Positions 16,592 through 24,767 of a stretch of DNA of 64,000 nt are shown in pieces. Position 1 is the first letter of the stretch. The number at the start of each line of letters is the position of its first letter. The translations under genes were made by a program, and so were the position numbers. Below the pieces are notes generated by a model. That model did not search any database and was not told where the DNA came from. It saw only the letters and a program-made list of their open reading frames with translations. Location: assembly GCF_003012705.1 (NCBI RefSeq), contig NZ_PXYL01000005.1, positions 1 to 64,000 on the forward strand. The letters are read 5' to 3'. This DNA is from Pseudaminobacter soli (ex Li et al. 2025). Lineage in GTDB: Bacteria; Pseudomonadota; Alphaproteobacteria; Rhizobiales; Rhizobiaceae.

Positions 16592-17617
16592 TCAATTGTC
16601 GGATGTCTTGGCCGGGCCGGTCGACCCGCGGATTTTCAGCGTCGTTGGCATCTCGACCAGCGCTTCGACGCTGTCGTCGCCGTTCATCACTCTGAGCAGT
16701 TGCTTCATCGCCTGCTTGCCGATGTCGGCGCGCGGCTGGCTGACAGTAGTCAGCGGCGGATAGAAACATTCGCTGAGGAACAGATCGTCGAAGCCGACGA
16801 CCGAAACATCGCCGGGCACGTCGAGGCCGAGCTTCCTGAGTTCGTTGATGGCGCCGAAGGCCATCTCGTCATTGGCCACGAACAGCGCCGTCGGCTTGTC
16901 GGGCCGCGAAAACAGCTGCCGGCAAAGCTCGGCACCGGAGGGGATGGTGTAGTCGCCGATCGGCTCATAGCCTTCCGGCACAGCAAGCCCGGCCTCGGCC
17001 ATAGCCTTGCGATAGCCTTCACGGCGCAGCACGCTCATCACCTCGGGAACCGGGCCGCAGATATGGGCGATGCGCCGGTGGCCGAGCGACAAAAGGTGCT
17101 TCACCGCCCCGTAGGCGGACGCGGCGTTGTCGATCTGCACATGCGGCAGCGGGCAGCCTTCGATGATTTCCAGCGCCACCACGATCGGCAACCGTGCCAG
17201 TTGCTCGGCGTCGCGGGCATGGCTTGAAGGCAGCCTGCCGTTCATCAGGACCATGCCGTCGGCATGGCCATCGCGCAGCATGTCGAAATATTCAAGCTCG
17301 CGATCGGGATGGTTTTCCGTGTTGCCCATCAGCACGGAATAGCCAGCCTCGCGCGCGGTCGCCTCCACGCCCTTGAATATCTCGAGATAAAAGGGGTTGC
17401 TGACGTCCCGCACGACCAACAGCACCGCCATCGACTTTTGCGTGCGCAAGTTTCGGGCCCGGACATTGGGCCGGTAGTCTAGCGACTGCGCCGCCTCGCG
17501 GATGCGCGACAATGTCGGCTCGGCGACAAGGCCGGAATCCGACAGGGCGCGCGACACCGTCGCCGGCGAGACGCCGGCACGCAGCGCGATGTCCTTGATC
17601 TTGGCTCGCCTGTCCAC
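16592..17617 (-). CDS. LacI-family transcriptional repressor
   Basis: The 341-residue protein has the LacI helix-turn-helix at 7-30 (IKDIALRAGVSPATVSRALS), a hinge helix region and a periplasmic-binding-protein-like effector domain. It sits inside the transporter operon, 1 nt after the second permease. A perfect palindrome TGAAATCGATTTCA at 22365-22378, in the promoter of the binding-protein gene, matches the usual LacI-family operator pattern, so negative autoregulation of the whole operon by an imported sugar or its product is the simplest reading. Confidence 0.92.
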   Translation of the reverse strand: MDRRAKIKDIALRAGVSPATVSRALSDSGLVAEPTLSRIREAAQSLDYRPNVRARNLRTQKSMAVLLVVRDVSNPFYLEIFKGVEATAREAGYSVLMGNTENHPDRELEYFDMLRDGHADGMVLMNGRLPSSHARDAEQLARLPIVVALEIIEGCPLPHVQIDNAASAYGAVKHLLSLGHRRIAHICGPVPEVMSVLRREGYRKAMAEAGLAVPEGYEPIGDYTIPSGAELCRQLFSRPDKPTALFVANDEMAFGAINELRKLGLDVPGDVSVVGFDDLFLSECFYPPLTTVSQPRADIGKQAMKQLLRVMNGDDSVEALVEMPTTLKIRGSTGPAKTSDN

Positions 17618-17618
17618 G

Positions 17619-18611
17619 TCAGCCCCGCATGGCCCGGCCGCGGCCGTAGAACAGCATCAGCACCAGAAGCGTCGCACCGAACACCATCTGGCGGCCGGAT
17701 TCGTCGATATGGACGGTGGTCAAGATGCTCTGCAGGATGACCAGCAGCACCGCACCCGCCATAGTGCCGGTGTAGCCGCCCTTGCCGCCTGCCAATGGCG
17801 TGCCGCCCAGCACCACCGCGATGATGGAAGGCAGCATGTATTGCTCGCCGACATTGGAGAAGGACGAGCCGGAATAGCCGAGCAGGCAGACGCCGGCGAG
17901 CGCCGCAAAGACTCCCGACAGCACGAACAGCCCGACGCGGATGGTCTTCACCGGGACGCCGGCCATGAAAGCCGCCTGCTCATTGGAGCCGATTGCGTAG
18001 ATGCGGTAGCCGAACACGGTGCGCTTGAGCAGGAACGCCATGAAGAGGCCGATGGCGATCCAGAGCCAGATGATGCCCGGCAGACCAAAGAGCAAGGGCT
18101 GTGTCACGAACTGGGACAGAGCTGGCGCTGCGCGGCCGGACGGAATGCCGTTGCGGATGACGACGAGAAGCCCCTGAAGCACGCCCAGCATGCCGAGCGT
18201 CATCACCAGCGGCGGAATGCGCAGCAGTGTGATGCCAAGCCCGTTGAACAGGCCAAAGAGCGCGCCGACGCTGACCGCGACCAGAACCGCCGGCAAGATG
18301 CCGCTTTCGGCTCCGTTCATGACATTGCCGGCCAGGATGGCGGCCAGCGAGACGATGCCGCCGACCGAAAGATCGATCCCTTCACGCCCGCCAATGATGA
18401 CGAGGTTCTGGCCCGCTGCGACGATACCCATGACCGATGCGACGACCAGCAGGCGCAGGATCTGTTCGGCCGAGGCAAAGCCCGGCGACAATGCTTCGCC
18501 GAGCGCCAAGAGCGCCACGATCAGGATCAGCGCGACGACCAGCGGGCGCTTCAGGAACTCAATCGCCTTCGAAGGAGCGGCGGTAACGGAGACTGCCGTC
18601 TCGGTGCTCAT
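17619..18611 (-). CDS. Ribose-type ABC transporter permease (second)
   Basis: The 330-residue inner-membrane protein belongs to the RbsC/BPD_transp_2 family, with about 8-10 hydrophobic helices and the conserved GREGIDLSVGGIVSLAAI segment. I start it at ATG 18611, which overlaps the stop of the preceding permease by 4 nt (ATGA); the upstream extension to 18689 lies inside that gene. With the other permease it forms the heterodimeric membrane channel. Confidence 0.9.
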   Translation of the reverse strand: MSTETAVSVTAAPSKAIEFLKRPLVVALILIVALLALGEALSPGFASAEQILRLLVVASVMGIVAAGQNLVIIGGREGIDLSVGGIVSLAAILAGNVMNGAESGILPAVLVAVSVGALFGLFNGLGITLLRIPPLVMTLGMLGVLQGLLVVIRNGIPSGRAAPALSQFVTQPLLFGLPGIIWLWIAIGLFMAFLLKRTVFGYRIYAIGSNEQAAFMAGVPVKTIRVGLFVLSGVFAALAGVCLLGYSGSSFSNVGEQYMLPSIIAVVLGGTPLAGGKGGYTGTMAGAVLLVILQSILTTVHIDESGRQMVFGATLLVLMLFYGRGRAMRG

Positions 18612-19597
18612 GCGCGCGCTCCCCGGCTGACGAGGATGCCGGCCATCAGCGCAGTCAGGATAGCGAGGCCTTGCACAAGGTTCTGCCATTCAGACGGCGT
18701 GCCGACGAAGAAGACCAGCGAGTTGATGAGGCCGATGATGAGGGCGCCGATCAGCGAACCCGTCACCGTCCCTGCCCCACCCGACAGAGCCGAGCCGCCG
18801 AGCACCACGGCCGCGACGCTGTAGAGCGTCATCTTGCCGCCGACGAGCGGATCGCCGCTTGCGGTGTCGCCTGTGATGCAAAGCGCTGCGAGCGCCGAAA
18901 ACAGCCCGCACAGCACATAGCCCTTGATGCGGATCAGCGTGACCGGCAGACCGGTCTGGAAGGCGGCCATGGCGTCATCGCCAACCGCCAGCATCTGAGT
19001 GGTCAATCTCATGCGCGCCAGCACGCCGAGCACGATGGCGACTGCCGCCACCACGTAGAACACGAAAGGGATGCCGAAATAAGTGCCGCCATAGGTCATC
19101 CAATAAGCCTCCGGCGCCGGCGTGCCCGCCACCGGCAGGACGTAGAGAGCAAGACCGGTGAAGAAGATGCTGGTCGCGAAAGTGGCGACGATGGCCTGCA
19201 ATCTCAGCCCTGCAATCATGATGCCGTTGGCGACGCCGCAGGCAAGGCCCGTCAGGATGCCGACCAGGCAGGCGGCGATGACCGTCAGCCCGCCGCCGCC
19301 CCACTTCTCCATCAGCACGATGATGACGACATTGACGAGCGAAACGATGCTGCCGACCGAAAGGTCGATATCGCCGGAGAACACGACATAGGTCTGAGCC
19401 ACCGCCAGCAGCATCAGCGCCAGATAGGTGCTGAACAGGCCAGTGATGGAGCCGAAGCTCAGGCTACGCGGCTGGAAGAAGCCATTGAGCGCCACCAATG
19501 CAATGAGAATGATGAGGGCCGGCACAAAGGGAAAGCGCTGCAGCACGCTTTTGAGCGGGCTGGTATTCATCGCAGGAGTAGAGATGATCTGTTGCAT
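18608..19597 (-). CDS. Ribose-type ABC transporter permease (first)
   Basis: The 329-residue RbsC-family permease has multiple membrane helices and the family block FSGDIDLSVGSIVSLVNVVI. Its start codon shares a base with the stop of the ATPase gene, and its end overlaps the next permease by ATGA, so the three are translationally coupled. It probably pairs with the other permease of this operon. Confidence 0.9.
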   Translation of the reverse strand: MQQIISTPAMNTSPLKSVLQRFPFVPALIILIALVALNGFFQPRSLSFGSITGLFSTYLALMLLAVAQTYVVFSGDIDLSVGSIVSLVNVVIIVLMEKWGGGGLTVIAACLVGILTGLACGVANGIMIAGLRLQAIVATFATSIFFTGLALYVLPVAGTPAPEAYWMTYGGTYFGIPFVFYVVAAVAIVLGVLARMRLTTQMLAVGDDAMAAFQTGLPVTLIRIKGYVLCGLFSALAALCITGDTASGDPLVGGKMTLYSVAAVVLGGSALSGGAGTVTGSLIGALIIGLINSLVFFVGTPSEWQNLVQGLAILTALMAGILVSRGARA

Positions 19598-21099
19598 CAG
19601 GCGGCCTCGTAGGCGGCGTGATAGAGATTGTAGCGCGTTCGGTCCGCGCCGGTGAGTTCGCGTGTGACCGACCCGCTGTTGAAGACCAGGATGCGGTCGG
19701 CATTGTTGAGCAGTTCGGCGTCCTCGGACGAATAGAGCACGATACCCATGCCATTCTCCGCCAGCTTGCGGATCAGCGCGAAAAGATCGGTCTTGGCCGC
19801 GAGGTCGATGCCCTTGGTCGGATCGTCGAGCAGCAGCACGTCCGGCCTATCGATCAGCCAGCGTGCGATGACGACTTTCTGCTGGTTGCCGCCGGAGAGA
19901 GAATTAATCGGCTGCTCCAGCCCCTGGAACTTTGTCTTGAGCGCCTGCAGCGGCCGCATAGCCCGCTCGCGCAGGGAGGCCGGACGCGCCAGCGCCAGCT
20001 GGTTGCGCAGGAAATGGATCGGCGTGACGTTTTCGAAGATCGGCCGTCCCTGCAGGATGCCATCTCGGCTGCGATCGCCCGAGACATAGGCGCAGCCATG
20101 CGCGATCGCCTCGCGCGGCGACTTCATCGCGATCTGCTTGCCGTTCAAGGCGATCGTGCCGGTATGATGCGCGTCAGCACCGAAGATCGAGCGCATCACC
20201 GCCGACTGTCCCTGCCCGTGCAGGCCGCCGAAGCCGAGGATTTCGCCCTTGGCGACCTCGAAGCTGACATTGCGGAAACCGGGCCCGCTCAGCCCCGACA
20301 CCGAAAGCACGGCCGACCGCTGCGCTTGATGAGCAGGCGGCGCCACCGCAGGCGTTGCCAGATCGTCGCGCTCGCCAACCATCTGGCGGATGACTGACGC
20401 CTGGTCGGTCTCGGAAATCTTCGACGTACCGACAGTCTCGCCATCGCGGATCACGGTCACGCGGTCGCCAATGGCAAAAATCTCGTCCATGCGGTGCGAG
20501 ATGAAGACGATGGCGCGGCCTTCCGCCTTTAGCTGGCGCAGTATTTCGAAGAAGCGATCGACCTGCGCCCGATCGAGAGCCGAGGTCGGCTCGTCAAAGA
20601 TGAGAATGGATGCCTCGGTGGCCAGCGCCTTCATGATCTCGACCAGCTGCCGCTGATCGGCACGCAGCGTGTTCACCGGCGCGTCGGCCGAAAAACCCTC
20701 TCCGGCGACATCGGCGAATGCCTCGATGATGCGCGCGGCCTTTGCCTCCAGCGCGGCGCGGTCGACGAACACGCCGCCCTTCACCGGCAACGCGGGCATG
20801 CAGATATTCTCGGCCACCGTGCGCCGGGCAGCCAGCGAAAGTTCCTGGTAGAAGATGCCGATGCCGAGTTCGCGCGCCGCCTGCGGACCGGCAATGGTGA
20901 CCGGCTTGCCGTCGAGCAGCACCTCGCCCGCATCCGGCTTCACGCTGCCGGCAACGATTTTGCACAGCGTGCTCTTGCCCGACCCGTTCGAGCCGATCAG
21001 CACATGGACTTCGCCGGGAAGCAGATGAAGGTCGCCACGGCGCAAGGCGAGCGTCGCGCCGTAGGCCTTGCGCGCGCCGCGTATCAGCAGCTCGGACAT
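19597..21099 (-). CDS. Ribose-type ABC transporter ATP-binding protein (two fused ATPase domains)
   Basis: The 500-residue protein has two ABC domains as in RbsA/MglA. Domain 1 has Walker A GSNGSGKST (36-44), LRADQRQLVEIMKAL and Walker B LIFDEPTSAL. Domain 2 has the signature NSLSGGNQQKVVIARWL and LLLDDPTKGID but a degenerate Walker A (FGGLHGQGQSAVMR), as usual for this family. The start is ATG 21099 with AGGAA upstream, giving the standard length; the frame reaches 21198 without support. A 194-bp gap with a hairpin separates it from the binding-protein gene. Confidence 0.92.
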   Translation of the reverse strand: MSELLIRGARKAYGATLALRRGDLHLLPGEVHVLIGSNGSGKSTLCKIVAGSVKPDAGEVLLDGKPVTIAGPQAARELGIGIFYQELSLAARRTVAENICMPALPVKGGVFVDRAALEAKAARIIEAFADVAGEGFSADAPVNTLRADQRQLVEIMKALATEASILIFDEPTSALDRAQVDRFFEILRQLKAEGRAIVFISHRMDEIFAIGDRVTVIRDGETVGTSKISETDQASVIRQMVGERDDLATPAVAPPAHQAQRSAVLSVSGLSGPGFRNVSFEVAKGEILGFGGLHGQGQSAVMRSIFGADAHHTGTIALNGKQIAMKSPREAIAHGCAYVSGDRSRDGILQGRPIFENVTPIHFLRNQLALARPASLRERAMRPLQALKTKFQGLEQPINSLSGGNQQKVVIARWLIDRPDVLLLDDPTKGIDLAAKTDLFALIRKLAENGMGIVLYSSEDAELLNNADRILVFNSGSVTRELTGADRTRYNLYHAAYEAA

Positions 21100-21244
21100 T
21101 GTTTCGGTTCCTATCGAGCGGTTCATCCGTTGCGGATGCCCCTCTACCCTATTCACTGCCCCGCAGCATCGCCTTGCGTCCAATCGGGTGCAAGACATCG
21201 CGAGCGCAGAGCCTTAGCGCTGGCCCTATCGCGGCCTAGCGGTC

Positions 21245-21284
21245 GCGAGAGCGCGTTCCAAAGGAAGGAGGAAGGCGCTCTCGC
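21245..21284 (-). promoter_or_regulatory. Intercistronic hairpin between binding-protein and ATPase genes
   Basis: Perfect 10-bp arms GCGAGAGCGC (21245-21254) and GCGCTCTCGC (21275-21284) enclose a 20-nt loop, 9 nt after the stop codon of the binding-protein gene. There is no T-run. Such stems after binding-protein genes usually protect the upstream mRNA and lower expression of the transporter genes. Confidence 0.6.
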
Positions 21285-21293
21285 AGGGAGGAA

Positions 21294-22319
21294 TTACTTG
21301 AACAGCTTCTCAGCGTCCTCGATGGAAAGCTGGCTGGTGTAGGAATAGTAGCCAGGCTTGCCGTCGACCGCCTGGGCGGCTTCATCGAGGTTCTTGTTGT
21401 CGATGAACGGGATCGGCAGATACATGGCGTTGCCATACTGGCCAGCTGTCGCCGGCTCCTTGAGCTCCTTGGCCTGCAGCATCAGCACAGCGACGTTGAG
21501 CGCGCTGGCCATCACGCCGGGCGGGTTCACCGACGCGCCGGAGTTCAGCTTGTCAGCCTTCCAGATGTCGATGAAGTCCTTGCGGATTTCGCCGGTGGCG
21601 GCGATCGACGAACCCTTCTTGGCATCGATGATCGACTTCCAGGCGCCAGCGGCCATGCCGTCCTGCACCCAGACGCCATTGATGTCCGGATAGGTCGCGA
21701 GCAGGTTCTGCATGGCCTGCTGGCCCTGCGCCTGATCCCAATTCGCATTCACCTCGTTGACGACCTTGATATCGGGATACTGGCCGAACACTTCCTTGTA
21801 GCCGGCTACGCGCATCTCGTTTGCCGGATGACCGGCGACGCCGTTGATGGCGACCACATTGCCTTTGCCGCCCAGCGTCTCGGCCAGCCACTTGGCGCCG
21901 GCAGCGCCCCAGCCCTTCTGGTCGATGCCGACATAGGTGGCGTCCTTCGACGACACTTCGGCGTCGGTGGCAATCACAAGGATGCCCTGCTGCTTGGCCT
22001 GCTTGAAGATCGGATCGAAGGCCGTCGGGCTGTTCGGATTGATGATGATGGCGTTGACGCCCTGGCTCATGAAATTGCGCACATGGGCGATCTGGCCCGG
22101 CACGTCGACATTGGCGCTCTGCACCACGACCTCGACATTGACGCCCTTGGCCTTCCAGGCTTCGGCCGCAGCCTTGGCCTCATCAATCATCTGGGTGCGC
22201 CACTCGCTGCCTACCCAGCCATTGCTCAAGCCGATCTTGAAATCCTCTGCATGCGTCGAAAACACCGACACCGCCATCGCGGCAACGGTGGTCAAGGCAA
22301 ACATCGTGGACTTTTTCAT
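21294..22319 (-). CDS. Sugar-binding periplasmic protein of ABC transporter (Peripla_BP_4)
   Basis: The 341-residue protein starts at ATG 22319 with GGGAGG about 7 nt upstream. The N terminus is a clear signal peptide (KKS, hydrophobic core, FSTHA-E, cleavage near residue 24). The mature protein follows the ribose-binding fold: KIGLSNGWVGSEWRTQM, GVNAIIINPNSPTAFDPI and VGIDQKGWGAAGAKWLAE. It delivers an unidentified sugar or polyol to the permeases encoded downstream. It is the first gene of the operon and lies directly behind the LacI operator. Confidence 0.92.
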   Translation of the reverse strand: MKKSTMFALTTVAAMAVSVFSTHAEDFKIGLSNGWVGSEWRTQMIDEAKAAAEAWKAKGVNVEVVVQSANVDVPGQIAHVRNFMSQGVNAIIINPNSPTAFDPIFKQAKQQGILVIATDAEVSSKDATYVGIDQKGWGAAGAKWLAETLGGKGNVVAINGVAGHPANEMRVAGYKEVFGQYPDIKVVNEVNANWDQAQGQQAMQNLLATYPDINGVWVQDGMAAGAWKSIIDAKKGSSIAATGEIRKDFIDIWKADKLNSGASVNPPGVMASALNVAVLMLQAKELKEPATAGQYGNAMYLPIPFIDNKNLDEAAQAVDGKPGYYSYTSQLSIEDAEKLFK

Positions 22320-22351
22320 GAGTTCCCTCCCAAAAAAACTGAACCGAGGCG

Positions 22352-22379
22352 AGATTATCCGAAATGAAATCGATTTCAA
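22352..22379 (-). promoter_or_regulatory. LacI operator within the sugar operon promoter
   Basis: On the minus strand TTGAAA (22374-22379) and TAATCT (22352-22357) are 16 nt apart and form a good sigma70 promoter. The perfect 14-bp palindrome TGAAATCGATTTCA (22365-22378) overlaps the -35 and spacer. This fits the LacI-family operator pattern with a central CG, and its place implies repression by blocking RNA polymerase. The start codon of the binding protein is 46 nt downstream. Confidence 0.78.
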
Positions 22380-22814
22380 TAGACGTTATTGGACTCCGAT
22401 TGGCGATTTCTGGGGAAATCGTTCGCACCGCGGAACCGACCAGGCAGACGGGAGAACTGCTAAGGGCAGCAATAGTGAAAACTTGGCCAGTTCGAGTGAA
22501 GCCAGGGGGAAATCAAACTCCGGACGCGGACCGCACGCCCTTCACCCAACTGCCGCCTGCGACATAGACGCCCGCCTCGCGAAAGTTAACAACGTGTTAA
22601 ATTTTCAGGTTTGCTGTTGGAATCCCGTGGGTTACATTCGCTACGAATCAACCGGCCGCGAATGGTTCGGCGCCCAATAGACCCCATCTGCGGGAAGGTA
22701 TTGGCGTTCGCCCGATATTGAGGCAGCCGGTGACACCACCGTGTTCTGGTGCGTGTTTTCGTAACAAGTAAAGGCGTTTTCAGGCTCGGTTACTGACTAG
22801 GTCAGTGCTCGGGC
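22380..22814 (+). promoter_or_regulatory. Upstream region of visN with CtrA box and dyad
   Basis: This 435-bp non-coding stretch separates the divergent sugar operon and visNR. TTAACAACGTGTTAA at 22586-22600 is a perfect TTAA-N7-TTAA, the consensus for the cell-cycle regulator CtrA, and is also a 6-bp inverted repeat. A second dyad, ACTGAC-TAG-GTCAGT at 22792-22806, ends 8 nt before the visN ATG. I see no gene here. Confidence 0.55.
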
Positions 22815-23570
22815 ATGCAGACAGATTCCGGCCATCCCGAGCCCCCGAATTGCATGGCAATGACAAGTCTCGCCGTTGAAAAAAGCTCATTCGAGCCCCC
22901 TGCCGCCAAGCCGGCAACGCGCGGCGACCTGACAACCTTTCTCATGGAGCAGACCGAGGCGGTGGGCGCCGACGCCTACATGCTCGTGGCTGTCGTGCAC
23001 GACCAGGACCAATCGGACGCTCGGATCATCGCCTCGAACTGGATCTACGACGCGATCCAACTCGCCGGCCAGAAGCTGATCGCAACCCTGGCGCAGAGCT
23101 CCTTTGCCGCCTCTCCGGGCGGTAGGCCGCGCGCGATCGTGACGGCCGCAGCGCCAGCCCTCGAAGGCATTGGCGGCGAAGACATCAAGCTCCTCGACGT
23201 GCTCGGCCACAGCGAGATCTACGCGCTAAAACTCTTTGTCGGCCGCCAGCCCCTGTTTCTGCTTTTCTCCGCCGCTTCGATCGCGCGCATCGATCTCGCG
23301 GCATTGATCCAGGCACAGTTCGAGTGCTGTTACGGGCTGTCGCGCATGTCCGAGGTGCTGGGTGCCGCCGTCATGCAGGATCCGCTTTCGGATCGTGAGC
23401 GCGAGTGCCTGTTTTGGGTCTCCGAGGGCAAGACCACCGACGAAGTAGCGGTAATCCTCGGTGTCTCCTCGAACACGGTCAACAGCTACATCACACACGC
23501 AATTCGCAAGTTCTCGGCCAGCAATCGCGCCATGGCGGTGGCGACTGCAATCAGGAGCGGCATCATTTGA
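22815..23570 (+). CDS. visN: LuxR-family flagellar master regulator VisN
   Basis: The 251-residue protein has an N-terminal ligand-binding-like region and a C-terminal LuxR helix-turn-helix (about 188-245) with LSDRERECLFWVSEGKTTDEVA and VSSNTVNSYITHAIRKF. VisN and VisR together are the top activators of motility genes in rhizobia, acting through rem. The two genes overlap. No clear Shine-Dalgarno precedes ATG 22815; ATGs at 22854 and 22860 are alternative starts. Confidence 0.88.
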   Translation: MQTDSGHPEPPNCMAMTSLAVEKSSFEPPAAKPATRGDLTTFLMEQTEAVGADAYMLVAVVHDQDQSDARIIASNWIYDAIQLAGQKLIATLAQSSFAASPGGRPRAIVTAAAPALEGIGGEDIKLLDVLGHSEIYALKLFVGRQPLFLLFSAASIARIDLAALIQAQFECCYGLSRMSEVLGAAVMQDPLSDRERECLFWVSEGKTTDEVAVILGVSSNTVNSYITHAIRKFSASNRAMAVATAIRSGII

Positions 23571-24334
23571 CACGCGCAGCCGCACATAACGCCACTCCGG
23601 CTTCCTCCGAACCCAAGAATCCGTTTGGCTTCGCCACTCCCGGCCTCGAGCAGCATCCGGCCGTGACCATTCCTGACGCCGCGCGCCGCTGCCGCTGGAT
23701 CGCCGTCGACCTAAACGCCAGCAGCTTCGGCGTGTTCTTCGTCAACCCTTCGGCGGAACGGGCCCGCCTGGCGCCCTGCTTCGACGCGGATTATCCCCGC
23801 ACCACAGGCTTCACAAAACTCATCTGCGGCGAGAGCTGCGAGGAGCTGACGCGGCACGCTCGCGTCTCCACGCTGCCCTGCTGGTGGAGCAGCGACAACG
23901 GCTCCGTCTCTGCGACAAATCTTGCCGCACTCACTTGGACAACCCGGATCACGCCGGTGGGCTCTGAAGGATCAGGCATCGCCTTCCCCGCCTATGCCGA
24001 ACGCGGCCAGTGCGGCCTGGTGATCTTCTCCGGCGCCGAGATCAGGCTTTCGGCCGAACAGCTTCCCGGCATCCACGCGCGCTGCTTCGCCCTGTTTTCA
24101 GCCGTCGCACGCATGCAGACCGAAGACAGCGGCAGGCTCCCCTCCATCTCCAAGCGAGAGCTGGAGTGCCTCAAACTGACCGCGAATGGGCTGACCAGCG
24201 AAGAGATCGCCAGCCGGCTGAAGCTTTCCGTGCACACGGCCAACCAGTATCTCACCAACACCACGCAGAAGCTCAACGCGGTCAACCGCATGCATGCGGT
24301 CGCCAAGGGCTTGCGCCTCGGCCTGATAGAATAG
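23567..24334 (+). CDS. visR: LuxR-family flagellar master regulator VisR
   Basis: The 255-residue protein partners VisN. I start it at TTG 23567, which overlaps the visN stop (TTGA) and has AGGAG 9 nt upstream; the frame continues upstream only inside visN. The C-terminal LuxR domain (about 190-255) contains SISKRELECLKLTANGLTSEE and LKLSVHTANQYLTNTTQKL. VisN/VisR act as a heteromer. The stop codon is 1 nt from the stop of the convergent flhB operon, so the two transcripts must overlap at their 3' ends. Confidence 0.85.
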   Translation: MTRAAAHNATPASSEPKNPFGFATPGLEQHPAVTIPDAARRCRWIAVDLNASSFGVFFVNPSAERARLAPCFDADYPRTTGFTKLICGESCEELTRHARVSTLPCWWSSDNGSVSATNLAALTWTTRITPVGSEGSGIAFPAYAERGQCGLVIFSGAEIRLSAEQLPGIHARCFALFSAVARMQTEDSGRLPSISKRELECLKLTANGLTSEEIASRLKLSVHTANQYLTNTTQKLNAVNRMHAVAKGLRLGLIE

Positions 24335-24335
24335 G

Positions 24336-24767
24336 TCAGACCATCGGAACCGTGGGCCGGATCCGCGTCCGTTCGACCGCGGCTTCCAGGAATGCCGTGT
24401 TCCGTTCGGGATCACCGTCGGGCTTATCGAAGGCGACGTAATTGATCTCGACCGAGGCATGCAGGGCCGTCAGCGTCAGTGTGAAATAGACAGTGACGCC
24501 GGCGGGTCTCAACTCAAGATCGAGCTCGATGCGAGGCGCGTCGATCCAGGTGACATGCGCCTCTCCGCCATGCCCGAGCTTCAGAGCGCCGGGCATGAAA
24601 AACAGTTCGGCAGCCGAGTCCACAATATCGGAAATACAGCCGAACTGCTCAAGACGAATATATGAAATATAATCCGCGACGTCGACGAGCCGGAGCTCGC
24701 TGACTACCTCTTTTATTGCGTTCGCGACTATGATCTCGCGAGATGATGCATGCGGTTGTTTCATCAT
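24336..24767 (-). CDS. Uncharacterised protein at the end of the motA-flhB operon
   Basis: The 143-residue protein has no signal peptide or membrane helix and I recognise no domain. It contains a hydrophilic N-terminal helix (REIIVANAIKEVVSELRL) and alternating beta-like strands (AHVTWIDAPRIELDLELRP, VTVYFTLTLTALHASVEI). The start ATGATG overlaps the flhB stop by ATGA, so it is translated with flhB. Position suggests an accessory role in flagellar export or motor assembly, but this is inference only. Confidence 0.75.
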   Translation of the reverse strand: MMKQPHASSREIIVANAIKEVVSELRLVDVADYISYIRLEQFGCISDIVDSAAELFFMPGALKLGHGGEAHVTWIDAPRIELDLELRPAGVTVYFTLTLTALHASVEINYVAFDKPDGDPERNTAFLEAAVERTRIRPTVPMV

